Shown here piece by piece: positions 1 through 13,350 of a DNA stretch of 34,998 bases (positions are counted from its first letter, which is position 1; each line of letters starts with the position of its first letter). This DNA comes from Saccoglossus kowalevskii (lineage: Eukaryota > Hemichordata > Enteropneusta > Harrimaniidae): NCBI RefSeq assembly GCF_000003605.2, contig NW_003149515.1, forward strand, positions 1 to 34,998. The letters run 5' to 3'. The position numbers were made by a program, and so were the translations under genes. The notes under the pieces were generated by a model that saw nothing but the letters and a program-made list of their open reading frames with translations, ran no database searches and was not told the origin of the DNA.

Positions 1-2090
1 TGTTGCCAGGTACACACTTATGAAGAATATCACTGTGTGACAAGTATGATGCCAGGTACACACTTATGTACAATATCACTGTGTGATAATTATGCAGCCA
101 GGTGCACACTTATGTACAATATCACTGTGTGACAAGTATGTTGCCAGGTACACACTTATGTACAATATCACTGTGTGACAAGTATGATGCCAGGTACACA
201 CTCATGTACAATATCACTGTGTGACAAGTATGATGCAAGGTGCACACTTCTGTACAATATCACTGTGTGACAATTATGCAGCCAGGTGAACACTTCTGTA
301 CAATATCACTGTGTGACAAGTATGATGCCAGGTGCACATTTCTGTACAATATCACTGTGTGACTAGTATGATGCCTGGTGCACACTTATGTACAATATCA
401 CTGTGTGACAATTATGTTGCCAGGTACACACTTCTGTACAATATCACTGTGTGACAATTATGCAGCCAGGTGAACACTTCTGTACAATATCACTGTGTGA
501 CAAGTATGATGCCAGGTACACACTTATGTACAATATCACTGTGTGACAAGTATGATGCCAGGTGCACACTTCTGTACAATATCACTGTGTGACAATTATG
601 CAGCCAGGTGAACACTTCTGTACAATATCACTGTGTGACAAGTATGATGCCAGGTGCACATTTCTGTACAATATCACTGTGTGACTAGTATGATGCCTGG
701 TGCACACTTATGTACAATATCACTGTGTGACAATTATGTTGCCAGGTACACACTTATGTACAATATCACTGTGTGACAAGTATGATGCCAGGTACACACT
801 TCTGTACAATATCACTGTGTGACAAGTATGTTGCCAGGTACACACTTATGTACAATATCACTGTGTGACAAGTATGATGCCAGGTACACACTTCTGTACA
901 ATATCACTGTGTGACAAGTATGTTGCCAGGTGCACACTTATGTACAATATCACTGTGTGACAAGTATGTTGCCAGGTACACACTTATGTACAATATCACT
1001 GTGTGACAAGTATGATGCCAGGTACACACTTCTGTACAATATCACTGTGTGACAAGTATGTTGCCAGGTACACACTTATGTACAATATCACTGTGTGACA
1101 AGTATGATGCCAGGTGCACACTTCTGTACAATATCACTGTGTGACAAGTATGATGCCCGGTGTACACTTCTGTACAATATCACTGTGTGACAAGTATGAT
1201 GCCAGGTGCACACTTCTGTACAATATCACTGTGTGACAAGTATGATGCCAGGTACACACTTATTTACAATATCACTGTGTGATAATTATGCAGCCAGGTG
1301 CACAGTTATGTACAATATCACTGTATGACAAGTATGTTGCCAGGTACACACTTATGTACAATATCACTGTGTGACAAGTATGATGCCAGGTACACACTTA
1401 TGTACAATATCACTGTGTGATAATTATGCAGCCAGGTGCACACTTATGTACAATATCACTGTGTGACAAGTATGATGCCAGGTGCACACTTCTGTACAAT
1501 ATCACTGTGTGACAAGTACGATGCCATGTGCACAGTTCTGTACAATATCACTGTGTGACAATTATGCAGCCAGGTGAACACTTCTGTACAATATCACTGT
1601 GTGACAAGTATGATGCCAGGTGCACACTTCTGTACAATATCACTGTGTGACAAGTATGATGCCAGGTACACACTTATGTACAATATCACTGTGTGATAAT
1701 TATGCAGCCAGGTGCACACTTATGTACAATATCACTGTATGACAAGTATGTTGCCAGGTACACACTTATGTACAATATCACTGTGTGACAAGTATGATGC
1801 CAGGTACACACTTATGTACAATATCACTATGTGATAATTATGCAGCCAGGTGCACACTTATGTACAATATCACTGTGTGACAAGTATGATGCCAGGTGCA
1901 CACTTCTGTACAATATCACTGTGTGACAAGTATGATGCCTGGTGTACACTTATGTACAATATCACTGTGTGACAAGTATGTTGCCAGGTACACACTTATG
2001 TACAATATCACTGTGTGACAAGTATGATGCCAGGTGCACACTTATGTACAATATCACTGTGTGATAAGTATGTTGCCAGGTACACACTTA

Positions 2091-2596
2091 TGTACAATAT
2101 CACTGTATGACAAGTATGTTGCCAGGTACACACTTATGTACAATATCACTGTGTGACAAGTATGATGCCAGGTGCACACTTCTGTACAATATCACTGTGT
2201 GACAAGTATGATGCCTGGTGTACACTTCTGTACAATATCACTGTGTGACAATTATGCAGCCAGGTGAACACTTCTGTACAATATCACTGTGTGACAGTTA
2301 TGCAGCCAGGTGCACACTTCTGTACAATATCACTGTGTGACAAGTATGTTGCCAGGTACACACTTATGTACAATATCACTGTGTGACAAGTATGATGCCA
2401 GGTACACACTTATGTACAATATCACTGTGTGACAATTATGCAGCCAGGTGCACACTTCTGTACAATATCACTGTGTGACAAGTATGTTGCCAGGTACACA
2501 CTTATGAAGAATATCACTGTGTGACAAGTATGATGCCAGGTACACACTTATGTACAATATCACTGTGTGATAATTATGCAGCCAGGTGCACACTTA
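2091..2596. repeat. Cassette S1, copy 1 (11 monomers)
   Basis: Eleven monomers in a distinctive order: a G17A type-C unit, a type-A unit, an A unit with CCTGG and GTGTAC, a B unit with GTGAAC, a rare CAGTTATGCAG unit, then C, A, B, a C unit ending in ATGAAG, A and D. The same order recurs 2117 bp downstream (46 x 46 + 1, the extra base being the insertion near 4112). The copies appear near-identical by eye. This is a block duplication within the array. Confidence 0.85.
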
Positions 2597-3010
2597 TGTA
2601 CAATATCACTGTATGACAAGTATGTTGCCAGGTACACACTTATGTACAATATCACTGTGTGACAAGTATGATGCCAGGTGCACACTTCTGTACAATATCA
2701 CTGTGTGACAAGTATGATGCCAGGTGCACACTTCTGTACAATATCACTGTGTGACAAGTATGATGCCAGGTGCACTCTTCTGTACAATATCACTGTTTGA
2801 CAAGTATGATGCCAGGTGCACACTTATGTACAATATCACTGTGTGACAAGTATGATGCCAGGTACACACTTATGCACAATATCACTGTGTGACAAGTATG
2901 ATACCAGGTACACACTTATGTACAATATCACTGTGTGACAATTATGCAGCCAGGTGCACACTTCTGTACAATATCACTGTGTGACAAGTATGTTGCCAGG
3001 TACACACTTA
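2597..3010. repeat. Cassette S3, copy 1 (CACTCTTC / GTTTGAC marker)
   Basis: Contains a monomer with GCACTCTTC followed by one with ACTGTTTGAC (GTTTGAC at 2795), then an A unit ending in ATGCAC and a GATACC unit. The same order occurs near 19607 and 25212. The separations are 16812 bp (365 units + 22) and 5605 bp (122 units - 7), both matching the indels between them exactly. The boundaries are approximate. Confidence 0.75.
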
Positions 3011-3470
3011 TGTACAATAGCACTGTGTGACAAGTATGATGCCAGGTACACACTTATGTACAATATCACTGTGTGACAATTATGCAGCCAGGTGCACACT
3101 TCTGTACAATATCACTGTGTGACAAGTATGATGCCAGGTACACACTTATGTACAATATCACTGTGTGACAAGTATGATGCCTGGTGCACACTTATGTACA
3201 ATATCACTGTGTGACAATTATGCAGCCAGGTGCACACTTCTGTACAATATCACTGTGTGACAAGTATGTTGCCAGGTACACACTTATGTACAATAGCACT
3301 GTGTGACAAGTATGATGCCAGGTACACACTTATGTACAATATCACTGTGTGACAATTATGCAGCCAGGTGCACACTTCTGTACAATATCACTGTGTGACA
3401 AGTATGATGCCAGGTGCACACTTCTGTACAATATCACTGTGTGACAAGTATGTTGCCAGGTACACACTTA

Positions 3471-4022
3471 TGTACAATAGCACTGTGTGACAAGTATGAT
3501 GCCAGGTACACACTTATGTACAATATCACTGTGTGACAATTATGCAGCCAGGTGCACACTTCTGTACAATATCACTGTGTGACAAGTATGATGCCAGGTA
3601 CACACTTATGTACAATATCACTGTGTGACAAGTATGATGCCAGGTGTACACTTCTGTACAATATCACTGTGTGACAAGTATGATGCCAGGTACACACTTA
3701 TGTACAATATCACTGTGTGACAAGTATGATGCCATGTGCACACTTCTGTACAATATCACTGTGTGACAAGTATGATGCCAGGTGCACACTTCTGTACAAT
3801 ATCACTGTGTGACAAGTATGATGCCAGGTACACACTTCTGTACAATATCACTGTGTGACAATTATGCAGCCAGGTGCACACTTCTGTACAATATCACTGT
3901 GTGACAATTATGCAGCCAGGTGCACACTTCTGTACAATATCACTGTGTGACAAGTATGATGCCAGGTACACACTTATGTACAATATCACTGTGTGACAAG
4001 TATGATGCCAGGTGCACACTTC
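3471..4022. repeat. Cassette S2, copy 1 (12 monomers, T10G-anchored)
   Basis: Begins with a monomer carrying the T10G transversion (CAATAGCAC instead of CAATATCAC, base 3480). It continues in the order A, B, A, A with GTGTAC, A, A with CCATG, A, A with a TTC ending, B, B, A, A. Upstream it is preceded by two more T10G units at 3020 and 3296. This cassette is the most widely copied block in the window, with five instances. Confidence 0.85.
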
Positions 4023-4104
4023 TGTACAATATCACTGTGTGACAATTATGCAGCCAGGTGCACACTTCTGTACAATATCAGTGTGTGACAAGTATGATGC
4101 CATG

Positions 4105-4116
4105 TGCACACTTTCT
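4105..4116. repeat. 1-bp insertion in the ACTT box
   Basis: CACTTTCTG instead of CACTTCTG. Equivalent single-base expansions occur near 34351 (CACTTTCTG), 5863 (CTTCCTG), 10248 (CACTTGTATG) and 34278 (GTTTTGAC). They are homopolymer-type changes and are used here to account for the length of the array. Confidence 0.85.
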
Positions 4117-4207
4117 GTACAATATCACTGTGCGACAAGTATGATGCCAGGTGCACACTTCTGTACAATATCACTGTGTGACAGTTATGCAGCCTGGTAC
4201 ACACTTA

Positions 4208-4713
4208 TGTACAATATCACTGTATGACAAGTATGTTGCCAGGTACACACTTATGTACAATATCACTGTGTGACAAGTATGATGCCAGGTGCACACTTCT
4301 GTACAATATCACTGTGTGACAAGTATGATGCCTGGTGTACACTTCTGTACAATATCACTGTGTGACAATTATGCAGCCAGGTGAACACTTCTGTACAATA
4401 TCACTGTGTGACAGTTATGCAGCCAGGTACACACTTCTGTACAATATCACTGTGTGACAAGTATGTTGCCAGGTACACACTTATGTACAATATCACTGTG
4501 TGACAAGTATGATGCCAGGTACACACTTATGTACAATATCACTGTGTGACAATTATGCAGCCAGGTGCACACTTCTGTACAATATCACTGTGTGACAAGT
4601 ATGTTGCCAGGTACACACTTATGAAGAATATCACTGTGTGACAAGTATGATGCCAGGTACACACTTATGTACAATATCACTGTGTGATAATTATGCAGCC
4701 AGGTGCACACTTC
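4208..4713. repeat. Cassette S1, copy 2 (11 monomers)
   Basis: Matches 2091-2596 unit for unit, including the rare CAGTTATGCAG monomer and the ATGAAG ending (ATGAAG at 4621 against 2504). It differs in small ways: GGTAC instead of GGTGC in the CAGTTATGCAG unit, and a TTC rather than TTA ending in the last type-D unit. Confidence 0.85.
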
Positions 4714-5403
4714 TGTACAATATCACTGTGTGACAAGTATGATGCCTGGTGCACAATTCTGTACAATATCACTGTGTGACAAATATGATGCCAGGTGCAC
4801 ACTTCTGTACAATATCGCTGTGTGACAAGTATGATGCCTGGTGCACACTTCTGTACAATATCACTGTGTGACAATTATGCAGCCAGGTGAACACTTCTGT
4901 ACAATATCACTGTGTGACAATTATGCAGCCAGGTACACACTTATGTACAATATCACTGTGTGACAATTATGCAGCCAGGTGAACACTTCTGTACAATATC
5001 ACTGTGTGACAATTATGCAGCCAGGTACACACTTCTGTACAATATCACTGTGTGACAAGTATGTTGCCAGGTACACACTTATGTACAATATCACTGTATG
5101 ACAAGTATATTGCCAGGTACACACTTATGTACAATATCACTGTGTGACAAGTATGATGCCAGGTGCACACTTCTGTACAATATCACTGTGTGACAAGTAT
5201 GATGCCTGGTGTACACTTATGTACAATATCACTGTGTGACAAGTATGTTGCCAGGTACACACTTATGTACAATATCACTGTGTGACAAGTATGATGCCAG
5301 GTGCACACTTATGTACAATATCACTGTGTGACAAGTATGTTGCCAGGTACACACTTATGTACAATATCACTGTATGACAAGTATGATGCCAGGTACACAC
5401 TTA

Positions 5404-5864
5404 TGTACAATATCACTGTGTGATAATTATGCAGCCAGGTGCACACTTATGTACAATATCACTGTGTGACAAGTATGATGCCAGGTGTACACTTCTGTAC
5501 AATGTCACTGTGTGACAATTATGCAGCCAGGTGAACACTTCTGTACAATATCACTGTGTGACAATTATGCAGCCAGGTGCACACTTCTGTACAATATCAC
5601 TGTGTGACAAGTATGTTGCCAAGTACACACTTATGTACAATATCACTGTGTGACAAGTATGATGCCAGGTACACACTTATGTACAATATCACTGTATGAC
5701 AAGTATGTTGCCAGGTACACACTTATGTACAATATCACTGTGTGACAAGTATGATGCCAGGTACACACTCATGTACAATATCACTGTGTGACAAGTATGA
5801 TGCCAGGTGCACACTTCTGTACAATATCACTGTGTGACAATTATGCAGCCAGGTGCACACTTCC
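5404..5864. repeat. Cassette S4, copy 1 (CAATGTCAC marker)
   Basis: Order: D, A, a B unit with the rare CAATGTCAC (5500) and GTGAAC, B, a C unit with GTTGCCAAGTAC, A, a G17A type-C unit, an A unit with a TCA ending, A, B. The same order recurs at 27038-27497. A 1-bp insertion (CTTCCTG, near 5863) closes this copy and is absent from the other. Confidence 0.8.
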
Positions 5865-5909
5865 TGTACAATATCACTGTGTGACAAGTATGATGCCAGG
5901 TACACACTT

Positions 5910-6240
5910 ATGTACAATATCACTGTGTGACAAGTATGTTGCCAGGTACACACTTATGTACAATATCACTGTGTGACAAGTATGATGCCAGGTACACACT
6001 CATGTACAATATCACTGTGTGACAAGTATGATGCCAGGTGCACACTTCTGTACAATATCACTGTGTGACAATTATGCAGCCAGGTGAACACTTCTGTACA
6101 ATATCACTGTGTGACAAGTATGATGCCAGGTGCACATTTCTGTACAATATCACTGTGTGACATGTATGATGCCAGGTGCACACTCATGTACAATATCACT
6201 GTGTGACAAGTATGTTGCCAGGTACACACTTATATACAAT
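5910..6240. repeat. Cassette S5, copy 1 (CATGTATGATG marker)
   Basis: Order: C, A with a TCA ending, A, B with GTGAAC, A with GCACATTTC, then a unit with GACATGTATGATG (6161), also TCA-ending, followed by C. The same order recurs near 28.0-28.3 kb at an offset of 22093 bp (480 units + 13). It lies a few units after S4 in both places, so S4 and S5 probably moved as one larger block. Boundaries are approximate. Confidence 0.7.
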
Positions 6241-7750
6241 ATCACTGTGTGACAAGTATGATGCCAGGTACACACTTATGTACAATATCACTGGGTGATA
6301 ATTATGCAGTCAGGTGCACACTTATGTACAATATCACTGTATGACCAGTATGTTGCCAAGTACACACTTATGTACAATATCACTGTGTGACAAGTATGAT
6401 GCCAGGTGCACACTTCTGTACAATATCACTGTGTGACAAGTATGATGCCAGGTGCACACTTCTGTACAATATCACTGTGTGACAAGTATGATGCCAGGTG
6501 CACACTTCTGTACAATATCACTGTGTGACAAGTATGATGCCTGGTGCACACTTCTGTACAATATCACTGTGTGACAAGTATGATGCCAGGTGCACACTTC
6601 TGTATAATATCACTGTGTGACAAGTATGATGCCTGGTGCACACTTCTGTACAATATCACTGTGTGACAAGTATGATGCCAGGTGCATACTTCTGTACAAT
6701 ATCACTGTGTGACAATTATGCAGCCAGGTGAACACTTCTGTACAACATCACTGTGTGACAATTATGCAGCCAGGTGTACACTTCTGTACAATATCACTGT
6801 GTGACAAGTATGTTGCCAGGTACACACTTATGTACAATATCACTGTGTGACAAGTATGATGCCAGGTACACACTTATGTACAATATCACTGTATGACAAG
6901 TATGTTGCCAGGTACACACTTATGTACAATATCACTGTGTGACAAGTATGATGCCAGGTACACACTTATGTACAATATCACTGTGTGATAATTATGCAGC
7001 CAGGTGCACACTTATGTACAATATCACTGTGTGACAAGTATGATACCAGGTGCACACTTCTGTACAATATCACTGTGTGACAAGTATGATGCCAGGTACA
7101 CACTTATGTACAATATCACTGTGTGATAATTATGCAGCCAGGTGCACACTTATGTACAATATCACTGTATGACCAGTATGTTGCCAGGTACACACTTATG
7201 TACAATATCACTGTGTGACAAGTATGATGCCAGGTGCACACTTCTGTACAATATCACTGTGTGACAAGTATGATGCCAGGTGCACACTTCTGTACAATAT
7301 CACTGTGTGACAAGTATGATGCCAGGTGCACACTTCTGTAGAATATCACTGTGTGACAAGTATGATGCCATGTGCACTCTTCTCTACAATATCACTGTGT
7401 GACAATTATGCAGCCAGGTGAACACTTCTGTACAATATCACTGTGTGACAAGTATGATGCCAGGTGCACACTTCTGTACAATATCACTGTGTGACAAGTA
7501 TGATGCCAGGTACACACTTATGTACAATATCACTGTGTGATAATTATGCAGCCAGGTGCACACTTATGTACAATATCACTGTATGACAAGTATGTTGCCA
7601 GGTACACACTTATGTACAATATCACTGTGTGACAAGTATGATGCCAGGTACACACTTATGTACAATATCACTGTGTGATAATTATGCAGCCAGGTGCACA
7701 CTTCTGTACAATATCAATGTGTGACAATCATGCAGCCAGGTGCACACTTC

Positions 7751-8118
7751 TGTACAATATCACTGTGTGACAAGTATGTTGCCAGGTACACACTTCTGTA
7801 CAATATCACTGTGTGACAAGTAAGATGCCAGGTGCACACTTCTGTACAATATCACTGTGTGACAAGTATGATGCCAGGTGCACACTTCTGTACAATATCA
7901 CTGTGTGACAAGTATGTTGCCAGGTACACACTTATGTACAATATCACTGTGTGACAAGTATGATGCCAGATACACACTTATGTACAATATCACTGTGTAA
8001 TAATTATGCAGCCAGGTGCACACTTATGTACAATATCACTGTATGACAAGTATGTTGCCAGGTACACACTTATGAACAATATCGCTGTGTGACAAGTATG
8101 ATGCCAGGTGCACACTTC
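7751..8118. repeat. Cassette S6, copy 1 (8 monomers)
   Basis: Carries four rare markers in order: CAAGTAAGATG (7821), CCAGATAC, a G17A type-C unit ending in ATGAAC, and CAATATCGCTG (8081). All four recur in the same order at 23220-23587, offset 15469 bp, which is 336 units plus the 13 bp of intervening indels. The type-D unit reads TGTAATAATTATG here but TGTGATAATTATG in the other copy. Confidence 0.85.
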
Positions 8119-9509
8119 TGTACAATATCACTGTGTGGCAATTATGCAGCCAGGTGCACACTTCTGTACAATATCACTGTGTGACAAGTATGATGCCTGG
8201 TGCACAATTCTGTTCAATATCACTGTGTGACAAGTATGATGCCAGGTGCACACTTCTGTACAATATCACTGTGTGACAAGTATGATGCCTGGTGCACACT
8301 TCTGTACAATATCACTGTGTGACAATTATGCAGCCAGGTGCACACTTCTGTACAATATCACAGTGTGACAAGTATGTTGCCAGGTACACATTTATGTACA
8401 ATATCACTGTGTGACAAGTATGATGCCAGGTGCACACTTCTGTACAATATCACTGTGTGACAAGTATGATGCCAGGTGCACACTTCTGTACAATATCACT
8501 GTGTGACAATTATGCAGCCAGGTGAACACTTCTGTACAATATCACTGTGTGACAATTATGCAGCCAGGTGCACACTTCTGTACAATATCACTATGTGACA
8601 AGTATGTTGCCAGGTACACACTTATGTACAATATCACTGTGTGACAAGTATGATGCCAGGTACACACTTATGTACAATATCACTGTGTGATAATTGTGCA
8701 GCCAGGTGCACACTTATGCACAATATCACTGTATGACAAGCATGTTGCCAGGTACACACTTATGTACAATATCACTGTGTGACAAGTATGATGCCTGGTG
8801 CACACTTCTGTACAATATCACTGTGTGACAAGTATGATGTCAGGTGCACACTTCTGTACAATATCACTGTGTGACAATTATGCAGCCAGGTGAACACTTC
8901 TGTACAATATCACTGTGTGACAATTATGCAGCCAGGTGCACACTTATGTACAATATCACTGTGTAACAATTATGCAGCCAGGTGAACACTTCTGTACAAT
9001 ATCACTGTGTGACAAGTATGATGCCTGGTACACACTTATGTACAATATCACTGTGTGACAAGTATGATGCCAGGTACACACTTATGTACAATATCACTGT
9101 GTGACAATTATGCAGCCAGGTGCACACTTCTGTACAATATCACTGTGTGACAAGTATGTTGCCAGGTACACACTTATGTACAATATCACTGTGTGACAAG
9201 TATGATGCCTGGTGCACACTTCTGTATAATATCACTGTGTGACAATTATGTTGCCAGGTACACACTTATGTACAATATCACTGTGTGACAAGTATGATGC
9301 CAGGTACACACTTATGTACAATATCACTGTATGATAATTATGCAGCCAGGTGCACACTTATGCACAATATCACTGTATGACAAGCATGTTGCCAGGTACA
9401 CACTTATGTACAATATCACTGTGTGACAAGTATGATGCCTGGTGCACACTTCTGTACAATATCACTGTGTGACAAGTATGATGTCAGGTGCACACTTCTG
9501 TACAATATC

Positions 9510-10130
9510 ACTGTGTGACAATTATGCAGCCAGGTGAACACTTCTGTACAATATCACTGTGTGACAATTATGCAGCCAGGTGCACACTTCTGTACAATAT
9601 CACTGTGTGACAATTATGCAGCCAGGTGCACACTTATGTACAATATCACTGTGTGACAAGTATGATGCCAGGTACACACTTCTGTACAATATCACTGTGT
9701 GATAATTATGCAGCCAGGTGCACACTTATGTACAATATCACTGTGTGACAAGTATGATGCCAGGTACACACTTATGTACAATATCACTGTGTGATAATTA
9801 TGCAGCCAGGTGCACACTTATGCACAATATCACTGTATGACAAGCATGTTGCCAGGTACACACTTATGTACAATATCACTGTGTGACAAGTATGATGCCT
9901 GGTGCACACTTCTGTACAACATCACTGTGTGACAAGTATGATGTCAGGTGCACACTTCTGTACAATATCACTGTGTGACAATTATGCAGCCAGGTGAACA
10001 CTTCTGTACAATATCACTGTGTGACAATAATGCAGCCAGGTACACACTTATGTACAATATCACTGTATGACAAATATGATGCCAGGTACACACTTCTGTA
10101 CAATATCACTGTGTGATAATTATGCATCCA
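9510..10130. repeat. Cassette S7, copy 1 (about 13 monomers)
   Basis: Order: B with GTGAAC, B, B, A, D, A, D ending in ATGCAC, a C unit with GCATGTTGCC, A with CCTGG, a unit preceded by CAACATCAC and carrying GATGTCAGG, B with GTGAAC, then a unit with CAATAATGCAG (10025). The same order recurs at 26451-27071. This copy has a private TGTATGACAAATATG near 10068. Confidence 0.8.
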
Positions 10131-10310
10131 GGTGCACACTTATGTACAATATCACTGTGTGACAAGTATGATGCCAGGTACACACTTATGTACAATATCA
10201 CTGTGTGATAATTATGCAGCCAGGTGCACACTTATGCACAATATCACTTGTATGACAAGCATGTTGCCAGGTACACACTTATGTACAATATCACTGTGTG
10301 ACAAGTATGA

Positions 10311-10410
10311 TGCCAGGTACACACTCATGTACAATATGTATCACTGTGTGACAAGTATGATGCCAGGTACACACTTATGAAGAATATGTATCACTGTGTG
10401 ACAAGTATGA
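10311..10410. repeat. Two adjacent monomers each with a 4-bp insertion
   Basis: AATATGTATCAC replaces AATATCAC at 10338-10341 and again at 10388-10391, giving two consecutive 50-bp units. The second also has GAAGAATAT in place of GTACAATAT. The insertion is GTAT or an equivalent alignment. Each such unit shifts the reading phase by 2 instead of 1 and so bypasses the usual stop. A 1-bp insertion (CACTTGTATG, near 10248) lies just upstream. Confidence 0.92.
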
Positions 10411-10494
10411 TGCCAGGTACACACTTATGTACAATATCACTGTGTGATAATTATGCAGCCAGGTGCACACTTATGTACAATATCACTGTATGGC

Positions 10495-11755
10495 AAGTAT
10501 GTTGCCAGGTACAAACTTCTGTACAATATCACTGTGTGACAATTATGCAGCCAGGTGAACACTTCTGTACAATATCACTGTGTGACAAGTATGATGCCAG
10601 GTGCACACTTCTGTACAATATCACTGTGTGATAATTATGCAGACAGGTGCACACTTATGTACAATATCACTGTATGACAAGTATGTTGCCAGGTACACAC
10701 TTATGTACAATATCACTGTGTGACAAGTATGATGCCAGGTACACACTTATGTACAATATCACTGTGTGATAATTATGCAGCCAGGTGCACACTTATGTAC
10801 AATATCACTGTGTGACAAGTATGATGCCAGGTGCACACTTCTGTACAATATCACTGTGTGACAAGTATGATGCCATGTGCACACTTCTGTACAATATCAC
10901 TGTGTGACAAGTATGATGCCAGGTGCGCACTTCTGTACAATATCACTGTTTGACAAGTATGATGCCAGGTGCACACTTATGTACAATATCACTGTATAAC
11001 AATTATGCAGCCAGGTGAACACTTCTGTACAATATCACTGTTTGACAATTATGCAGCCAGGTGCACACTTATGTACAATATCACTGTGTAACAATTATGC
11101 AGCCAGGTGAACACTTCTGTACAATATCACTGTGTGACAAGTATGATGCCTGGTACACACTTATGTACAATATCACTGTGTGACAAGTATGATGCCAGGT
11201 ACACACTTATGTACAATATCACTGTGTGACAATTATGCAGCCAGGTGCACACTTCTGTGCAATATCACTGTGTGACAAGTATGTTGCCAGGTACACACTT
11301 ATGTACAATATCACTGTGTGACAAGTATGATGCCTGGTGCACACTTCTGTATAATATCACTGTGTGACAATTATGTTGCCAGGTACACACTTATGTACAA
11401 TATCACTGTGTGACAAGTATGATGCCAGGTACACACTTATGTACAATATCACTGTGTGATAATTATGCAGCCAGGTGCACACTTATGCACAATATCACTG
11501 TATGACAAGCATGTTGCCAGGTACACACTTATGTACAATATCACTGTGTGACAAGTATGATGCCTGGTGCACACTTCTGTACAATATCACTGTGTGACAA
11601 GTATGATGTCAGGTGCACACTTCTGTACAATATCACTGTGTGACAATTATGCAGCCAGGTGAACACTTCTGTACAATATCACTGTGTGACAATTATGCAG
11701 CCAGGTGCACACTTCTGTACAATATCACTGTGTGACAATTATGCAGCCAGGTGCA
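10495..11755. repeat. Cassette S8, copy 1 (about 27 monomers)
   Basis: The longest clear duplicated block. Ordered markers: GCAGACAGG (10639), CCATG, ACTGTTTGACAAG, ACTGTATAAC (10994), ACTGTTTGACAATT, GTGTAACAATT, CCTGGTAC, CTGTGCAATAT, CTGTATAAT (11346), an ATGCAC-ending D unit, GCATGTTGCC, GATGTCAGG. The same series occurs 2856 bp downstream (62 units + the 4-bp insertion at 12094). It diverges at CTTCTTTACAAT near 11760. Confidence 0.9.
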
Positions 11756-11879
11756 CACTTCTTTACAATATCACTGTATGACAAGCATGTTGCCAGGTAC
11801 ACACTTATGTACAATATCACTGTGTGACAAGTATGATGCCTGGTGCACACTTCTGTGCAATATCACTGTGTGACAAGTA

Positions 11880-12210
11880 TGATGTCAGGTGCACACTTCT
11901 GTACAATATCACTGTGTGACAAGTATGATGCCAGGTACACACTCATGTACAATATCACTGTGTGACAAGTATGATGCCAGGTGCACACTTCTGTACAATA
12001 TCACTGTGTGACAATTATGCAGCCAGGTGCACACTTCTGTACAATATCACTGTGTGACAAGTATGATGCCAGGTACACACTTATGAAGAATATGTATCAC
12101 TGTGTGACAAGTATGATGCCAGGTACACACTTATGTACAATATCACTGTGTGATAATTATGCAGCCAGGTGCACACTTATGTACAATATCACTGTAAGGC
12201 AAATATGTTG
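11880..12210. repeat. Cassette S9, copy 1 (left partner of the mosaic at 33.4 kb)
   Basis: Order: GATGTCAGG, A with a TCA ending, A, B, A with ATGAAGAATATGTATCAC (4-bp insertion at 12094), A, D, then a unit with ACTGTAAGGCAAATATG. It matches 33410-33740 at an offset of 21530 bp (468 units + 2). After about 12210 the two diverge. Confidence 0.8.
12075..12124. repeat. 50-bp monomer with a 4-bp insertion
   Basis: The same AATATGTATCAC form as at 10388, with the insertion at 12094-12097 and GAAGAATAT before it. It is shared by descent with 33624-33627, as shown by the common flanking unit order. Confidence 0.92.
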
Positions 12211-13350
12211 CCAGGTACACACTCATGTACAATATCACTGTGTGACAAGTATGATGCCAGGTGCACACTTCTGTACAATATCACTGTGTGACAATTATGC
12301 AGCCAGGTGAACACTTCTGTACAATATCACTGTGTGACAAGTATGATGCCAGGTGCACATTTCTGTACAATATCACTGTGTGACAAGTATGATGCCTGGT
12401 GCACACTTTTGTATAATATCACTGTGTGACAATTATGTTGCCAGGTACACACTTATGTACAATATCACTGTGTGACAAGTATGATGCCAGGTACACACTT
12501 CTGTACAATATCACTGTGTGACAAGTATGTTGCCAGGTGAACACTTATGTACAATATCACTGTGTGACAAGTATGATGCCAGGTGCACACTTCTGTACAA
12601 TATCACTGTGTGACAAGTATGTTGCCAGGTGCACACTTCTGTACAATATCACTGTGTGACAAGTATGATGCCAGGTACACACTCATGTACAATATCACTG
12701 TGTGACAAGCATGATGCCAGGTGCACACTTCTGTACAATATCACTGTGTGACAAGTATGATGTCAGGTGCACACTTCTGTACAATATCACTGTGTGACAA
12801 GTATGTTGCCAAGTACACACTTATGTACAATATCACTGTGTGACAAGTATGATGCCAGGTACACACTTATGTACAATATCACTGTGTGACAAGTATGATG
12901 CCAGGTACACACTTATGTACAATATCACTGTGTGACAAGTATGTTGCCAGGTACACACTTATGTACAATATCACTGTGTGACAAGTATGATGCCAGGTAC
13001 ACACTCATGTACAATATCACTGTGTGACAAGTATGATGCCAGGTGCACACTTCTGTACAATATCACTGTGTGACAATTATGCAGCCAGGTGAACACTTCT
13101 GTACAATATCACTGTGTGACAAGTATGATGCCAGGTGCACATTTCTGTACAATATCACTGTGTGACAAGTATGATGCCTGGTGCACACTTATGCACAAGA
13201 TCACTGTATGACAAGCATGTTGCCAGGTACACACTTATGTACAATATCACTGTGTGACAATTATGCAGCCAGGTGAACACTTCTGTACAATATCACTGTG
13301 TGACAATTATGCAGCCAGGTGCACACTTCTGTACAATATCACTGTGTGAC

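Noticed and set aside
11981-12310. Open frame of 109 codons, plus strand, with cysteine-rich repeated peptide
   Set aside because: It is a translation of the 46-bp unit in rotating frames and is open only because the 4-bp insertion at 12094 skips the regular stop. There is no upstream signal and no codon-level constraint visible.
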